Source of the DNA: Bacillus sp. V2I10
GTDB lineage: Bacteria; Bacillota; Bacilli; Bacillales; Bacillaceae
Reading direction: 5' to 3'
Assembly: GCF_030817055.1 (NCBI RefSeq)
Contig: NZ_JAUSYV010000001.1
Coordinates: 4,860,001 to 4,924,000 of the forward strand
Length of the DNA: 64,000 nucleotides
Part shown: one piece after another, positions 60,511 to 64,000 of the stretch
Position numbering within the stretch: the first letter of the stretch is position 1
Layout of the letters: each line of letters begins with the position of its first letter
Notes under the pieces: model-generated
The model's input: only the letters and a program-made list of their open reading frames with translations
Told to the model about the DNA's origin: nothing
Database searches by the model: none
Position numbers and translations under genes: made by a program

Positions 60511-61389
60511 CTAATCCTTTACTCCTCCCTCTAATGCACCCTTTGCATAAAACTTCAGAATGAAGGGATACATGATTAAGAGGGGCACTATGGCAAGCAT
60601 AATCGTACCTGCCTGCAGCGAGCCAAAATCAAGATTGGCCACACTTTTGTACTCTAAAAGGGTCTGTACTCCGACTAATGAAGCATTATCCCGTTCAACA
60701 ACGAATTGCCTGAGCACAAGCTGCAGAGGCCATTTTCCCGGGTCCGTAAGATAAATAGACGCTCTGAAAAATTCGTTCCAATGAAAGACGGCATAAAATA
60801 AGCCCAGCGTTGCAAGTGCCGGCTTTGACAGCGGCAGCATAATTCTGAAAAATATATTCAAGTGACCTGCTCCGTCGATTCTCGCTGCTTCGAGTATGCT
60901 TTCGGGCACATCTTCAAAAAATCGCATCATAATAAACAAGTAATAGACATTGATGGCTTTATAGAGAATAAGAGATAAATAGGAATCAAGCAGTCCAAGA
61001 TCCTTTACAACTAAATATTCAGGTATCAATCCCGGTTCAAAAACCATGATCAAAATCAGGATGACCATAAAAAACTTTCTGCCGACAAGCCTTTTTCTTG
61101 TTAAAACATAGGCTGCCAGTGCAGTAAGAAGAAGATTCAGCAAAGTACCCGAAACAGTAATGAAAATTGAATTGAACAAACTTTTCACGATAAGCGGATT
61201 GGAAAGAAGAATTTGATAATTAATCAGCGAAAATCCTTTCGGAATCAGAGAAAGCCCCGTCATTTTGTGAGCATTCTCAGGTGCTGTAAGGGACATGGCA
61301 AGCAAATTCACAATTGGAATAATCATTGTAAGCGTTATCAAAAATAAGACTGAGTAAAGCAGGATTTTAGACAGTTTCAATGTTTTCAT
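60511..61389 (-). CDS. sugar ABC transporter permease, LplC-like
   Basis: A 292-residue permease with six helices. The ATPase-contact EAA loop is EAARIDGAGHLNIFFRIMLP. The C-terminal LLIMYPFILKFYAKGALEGG is the typical end of LplC/YtcP-type subunits. Follows the other permease by 9 bp and precedes the binding protein by 31 bp; one transcript. Confidence 0.9.
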   Translation of the reverse strand: MKTLKLSKILLYSVLFLITLTMIIPIVNLLAMSLTAPENAHKMTGLSLIPKGFSLINYQILLSNPLIVKSLFNSIFITVSGTLLNLLLTALAAYVLTRKRLVGRKFFMVILILIMVFEPGLIPEYLVVKDLGLLDSYLSLILYKAINVYYLFIMMRFFEDVPESILEAARIDGAGHLNIFFRIMLPLSKPALATLGLFYAVFHWNEFFRASIYLTDPGKWPLQLVLRQFVVERDNASLVGVQTLLEYKSVANLDFGSLQAGTIMLAIVPLLIMYPFILKFYAKGALEGGVKD

Positions 61390-61398
61390 AGGAATTCC

Positions 61399-62301
61399 TC
61401 ACCATACTCCTTTCCCGGTCAGCCGTTTTGCAAGGAAATGAGTGCCGAAAATAAGAACGACCCCAATTACGCCTTTGAAGAGACTTGCTGCTGTAGCGTA
61501 AGCATATTGACCGTTCAGAATTCCGATTCTGTATACATATGTGTCCAGAATATCGACAACGCTGATTACGGAATCATTCATAAAGTTAAACACCTGATCA
61601 AAGCCTGCATTCATAAAGAAACCTAAATTCAGAATAAAGACCGTAATGATCGTATTGCTCATTTCAGGCAGCGTAATATACCTTATTTGCTGCAGGCCAG
61701 ATGCTCCGTCCATGCGTGCCGCTTCATACAGGGAAGGACTGATTTTCATAATCGCCGCTAAATAGATAATCGAGTCCCAGCCGGCGCTTCTCCACATTTC
61801 AGAAAAGACGAGCACCCAGCGTATTTGATCCTTGCTTGTCATGTAGTCAAGCGAAGGCAGCTGAAAGAAATTTCGGATTACATTCACTCCGCCGTCAACA
61901 GGGCTCAGCAGACTGATCCAAATTCCTGCTATGACAACCCACGACAGGAAATGTGGCAAATAAACAATCGACTGAACATATTTCCGGTAAGGCATGTTTC
62001 TGACTTCGTTGATGAGAAGAGAAAGAATAATGGGAATTGGAAAGACAAAAATGATTTTCATCGTACTGATGATGATCGTATTTTTCAGCACGGAGAAAAA
62101 CGCAGGCGAATCAAACAGGACATTAAAATGCTTCATGCCAACCCACACATTGTCACCAATAATCCTGTAATCCTGAAACGCAAGCTTCATGCCGATCAAG
62201 GGCACAATATGGAAGACAGCAAAGTACAGGAGCGCAGGGAAAATCATGAGGTATAATACCCAGTCTTTGCGCATGAGCGCTAATTTTTGTTTAATCATCA
62301 T
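61399..62301 (-). CDS. sugar ABC transporter permease, LplB-like
   Basis: A 300-residue permease: KDWVLYLMIFPALLYFAVFH in helix 1, PLIGMKLAFQDYRI, and EAA loop EAARMDGASGLQQIRYITLP. It is the MalF-type partner of the next gene. The start is uncertain: ATG 62301 lies after GCAGGTCTGCTG and overlaps the end of the ribokinase gene, indicating coupling; an upstream ATG at 62325 is the alternative. Confidence 0.87.
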   Translation of the reverse strand: MMIKQKLALMRKDWVLYLMIFPALLYFAVFHIVPLIGMKLAFQDYRIIGDNVWVGMKHFNVLFDSPAFFSVLKNTIIISTMKIIFVFPIPIILSLLINEVRNMPYRKYVQSIVYLPHFLSWVVIAGIWISLLSPVDGGVNVIRNFFQLPSLDYMTSKDQIRWVLVFSEMWRSAGWDSIIYLAAIMKISPSLYEAARMDGASGLQQIRYITLPEMSNTIITVFILNLGFFMNAGFDQVFNFMNDSVISVVDILDTYVYRIGILNGQYAYATAASLFKGVIGVVLIFGTHFLAKRLTGKGVW

Positions 62302-63193
62302 CAGCAGACCTGCTGCAATATTCATTTACTTCTGCTGCGGTCGGCATCCCGCTCTGCGCCCCGCGTTTTTCAACGCTCAAGCCTGCAGCGATCACCGCAA
62401 ATTGAATACATTCTTTTAGAGGCTTTTCCTCCGAAATCGCGTAAGAAAATGCACCTGCAAACGTATCACCTGCACCTGTTGAATCAACTGGATTTACTTT
62501 GATGGCCGGGACAGTTTCGATTTCCTGTCCATTGAAGCAGGTGACGCCTTGTTCTCCTTTTGTAATCAGGAGCTTATTTGGATACTTTTTTAAAGCCTCT
62601 GCTTCTTCATACTTGCTGTTAAAAATAATTTTTGCTTCATGTTCATTTGGAATCAAGTATGTGCAATGGCTGATTATCTCATCAGATAATGGAACAGCCG
62701 GGGCAGGATTCAGAATGATGATTTTTCCATGATCGGCAAGCTCTTTGATGATGTATTCTATCGGCTGCATCGGAATCTCCATTGAAATTAAGATGACATC
62801 AGCTTCTAAAAGATCATCTATTTTTTTCTGCAAATAAGCTTCATCCGTTTTTGCATTTGCACCCGGGACAACGATGATCCGGTTTTGAGCCTCGCAGATT
62901 TCAATTATTGCGCAGCCGGTCGGTGCATCGCGCCGCATTTGAATGCTTGATCCATCTACCTTATTATTTTCTAATTGATGAAGCAGAAACTCTCCGTGCT
63001 GATCGTCTCCAAGCGTTCCAAATAGCTTGACTGAGCCGCCGAGCCTCGCAGCTGCGGTTGCCTGATTGGCTCCCTTTCCGCCGGGAAACATATGAAAATC
63101 CTTCCCTATTACGGTTTCTCCCATTTTAGGAGAAATATCTGTTACGGCAACCAGGTCCATATTTAAACTGCCAATAACCGCTATTTTATTCAT
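62291..63193 (-). CDS. rbsK: ribokinase
   Basis: A 300-residue PfkB-family sugar kinase. VIGSLNMDLVAVTDISPKMG and FPGGKGANQATAAARLGG are the ribokinase sugar-site signatures; LITKGEQGVTCF precedes the ATP/catalytic motif NPVDSTGAGDTFAGAF with its anion hole and catalytic Asp. It makes ribose-5-phosphate, so free ribose (or a close furanose) is expected from this pathway. ATG 63193 chosen, AGGAG upstream. Overlaps the permease gene. Confidence 0.9.
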   Translation of the reverse strand: MNKIAVIGSLNMDLVAVTDISPKMGETVIGKDFHMFPGGKGANQATAAARLGGSVKLFGTLGDDQHGEFLLHQLENNKVDGSSIQMRRDAPTGCAIIEICEAQNRIIVVPGANAKTDEAYLQKKIDDLLEADVILISMEIPMQPIEYIIKELADHGKIIILNPAPAVPLSDEIISHCTYLIPNEHEAKIIFNSKYEEAEALKKYPNKLLITKGEQGVTCFNGQEIETVPAIKVNPVDSTGAGDTFAGAFSYAISEEKPLKECIQFAVIAAGLSVEKRGAQSGMPTAAEVNEYCSRSADDD

Positions 63194-63204
63194 AGTCAAA
63201 TCTC

Positions 63205-63516
63205 CTAATCTATTTCAAGATCCATTAATGGAGCATGCTGCTGCGCACCATATACATCCCGGTCAAACACAGATCCGGACGAATGGCTTCTGAAAAAGGT
63301 AATCTTGAATCCAAGCGCCTGATCAAAAAAAACGATATGCTTCAGCTGCTCCGCTTTAAGACGATAGAGCCTGCAAATAGCGTCCCCGGTAATTTTGTTT
63401 GAATGCTTCACATGAAAATAATCATCGCTTTTGCTGAATAGAACATCCAGCGTGATTTCAAATGGACCGGAGTTTTTGCTTCTAAGCACCTTTGAGTATT
63501 CTCCTAAAGTTGTCAT
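63205..63516 (-). CDS. DUF4387-family protein
   Basis: A 103-residue protein: EYSKVLRSKNSGPFEITLDV and DRDVYGAQQHAPLMDLEID are the characteristic start and end of DUF4387. Family function is unknown; members are regularly found beside AtuA-type proteins, as here, and may be its small subunit. Its ATG overlaps the AtuA stop (ATGA). It lies 12 bp before the ribokinase gene. Confidence 0.85.
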   Translation of the reverse strand: MTTLGEYSKVLRSKNSGPFEITLDVLFSKSDDYFHVKHSNKITGDAICRLYRLKAEQLKHIVFFDQALGFKITFFRSHSSGSVFDRDVYGAQQHAPLMDLEID

Positions 63517-64000
63517 AGAACCTCCAATTGAAACGGCATCTCACCTTTTTTCAGTTTCATAAGATGATAGATTGAGAACTCATATACAGGTCCAAACTCA
63601 ATATCGCTCGGAGCAAAAGGAAAGGCCAGATTCCCGGCTGTCGACTTTCTTCCTTCATAGCCGTAGTGCAAAAAAGTGGAGCGCAGCGTTGCACATATGC
63701 TGCTTGCTGCTTCTTGAGTATCTGCGACAACCTCAAATACAAGACCAATTTCATGACCTGAAAAGGGTTCACTCTCACTTTCTCCTAATACGGCATTTTT
63801 TCCATAGTGGTAAAAGTTGATTTGATAAGTATGTTCAGGGATATCCCTATAATGGCTTATTACTTCTTCTTTTACAGACGCTTCAATTCGTTCGATATTT
63901 TTAAGTAAAACCGGATCACGAACCCCTGCAAGGACAAATGTTCTGTATGCTTTCACTCTCGCTCCTTCAAGCTTCACTTGGTAACTCCTTTGAAGGAACA
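63513..64000 (-). CDS. AtuA-family protein (DUF1446), C-terminal part
   Basis: The frame continues past the right edge; a GTG at 63977 is only an internal codon. Residues seen include RTFVLAGVRDPVLLKNIERI, HEIGLVFEVVADTQEAASSI, then LHYGYEGRKSTAGNLAFPFA and PSDIEFGPVYEFSIYHLM, the conserved C-terminal half of AtuA-type proteins. The name comes from acyclic terpene use in Pseudomonas, but a terpene role is not implied here; family chemistry is unknown. It is coupled to DUF4387 and should be cytoplasmic. Confidence 0.85.
   Translation of the reverse strand, partial: FLQRSYQVKLEGARVKAYRTFVLAGVRDPVLLKNIERIEASVKEEVISHYRDIPEHTYQINFYHYGKNAVLGESESEPFSGHEIGLVFEVVADTQEAASSICATLRSTFLHYGYEGRKSTAGNLAFPFAPSDIEFGPVYEFSIYHLMKLKKGEMPFQLEVL

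Noticed and set aside
61825..62256. 143-codon plus-strand ORF
   Set aside because: Antisense to the LplB-like permease; highly charged composition typical of the complement of membrane-protein codons.
1..64000. CRISPR arrays, tRNA or rRNA genes, complete insertion sequences, prophage, attachment sites
   Set aside because: No regularly spaced direct repeats with unique spacers, no cloverleaf or rRNA sequence and no transposase or integrase reading frame were recognised.

Overview
The window reads as chromosome of a low-to-moderate GC, spore-forming Bacillaceae member (Bacillus / Metabacillus / Priestia-like; this is inference from gene content and not a species call). Signs are strong AGGAGG ribosome sites, frequent TTG/GTG starts, a spoVR homologue, a B. 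subtilis-type rocR/rocA/rocD/rocG set and putBCP-putR order, NsrR/Hmp, CarD, RNase J, FluC and an ars operon. No rRNA, tRNA, complete IS, phage or CRISPR array was seen.

Layout. 1-8.7 kb: housekeeping and accessory single genes (a secreted LamG-phosphoesterase, a GNAT, a LysR regulator, a nucleobase permease, an ArsR-type regulator, CarD, a BrkB-like protein, a PAP2 phosphatase). 9-14.8 kb: arginine/ornithine catabolism, rocA-rocD-rocG on the minus strand from a textbook sigma-54 promoter with three palindromic upstream sites, and the divergent activator rocR, which is frameshifted. 14.8-17.5 kb: an orphan EIIC-like membrane protein and isoaspartyl dipeptidase. 19.9-25.4 kb: proline catabolism, putB-putC-putP with regulator putR. 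Together the roc and put blocks make glutamate and then 2-oxoglutarate from arginine, ornithine and proline. 25.6-33.6 kb: UspA, SulP, an MFS carrier, an RNase J paralogue, small membrane proteins and a two-component system whose response regulator is broken. 33.8-34.6 kb: a fluoride riboswitch and a fluoride channel gene pair. 35.8-41.6 kb: an ars operon (arsR-B-C-D-A plus a dual-specificity phosphatase and a HesB-like protein, then an ArsN1-like acetyltransferase). 41.7-46.3 kb: a Cys-pair-rich module (MarR, two FAD oxidoreductases, a small protein, an MFS pump) that looks like a second metalloid/thiol-stress unit. 46.5-51.4 kb: SpoVR, a drug MFS pump, Hmp and NsrR. 51.6-54.3 kb: a two-domain esterase (frameshifted), a STAS-domain remnant and an ArsC-like protein without its catalytic cysteines. 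54.5-64 kb: a minus-strand catabolic locus with two ADP-ribosylglycohydrolase-family enzymes, a LacI regulator (frameshifted), a sugar ABC importer, a ribokinase, DUF4387 and AtuA. This last block is the best candidate for an undescribed pathway, possibly uptake and cleavage of ribosides followed by ribose phosphorylation.

Two themes cross the window. First, a dispersed repeat family occurs at four places; its long form carries a hairpin with a constant CGGGTTT loop and compensatory stem changes. Second, five genes and one small ORF are interrupted by single-base indels, five of them clearly in short homopolymers, so sequencing error and genuine gene decay must be told apart before calling them pseudogenes. 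All product calls come from reading the translated sequence against remembered family features; no database search was run.
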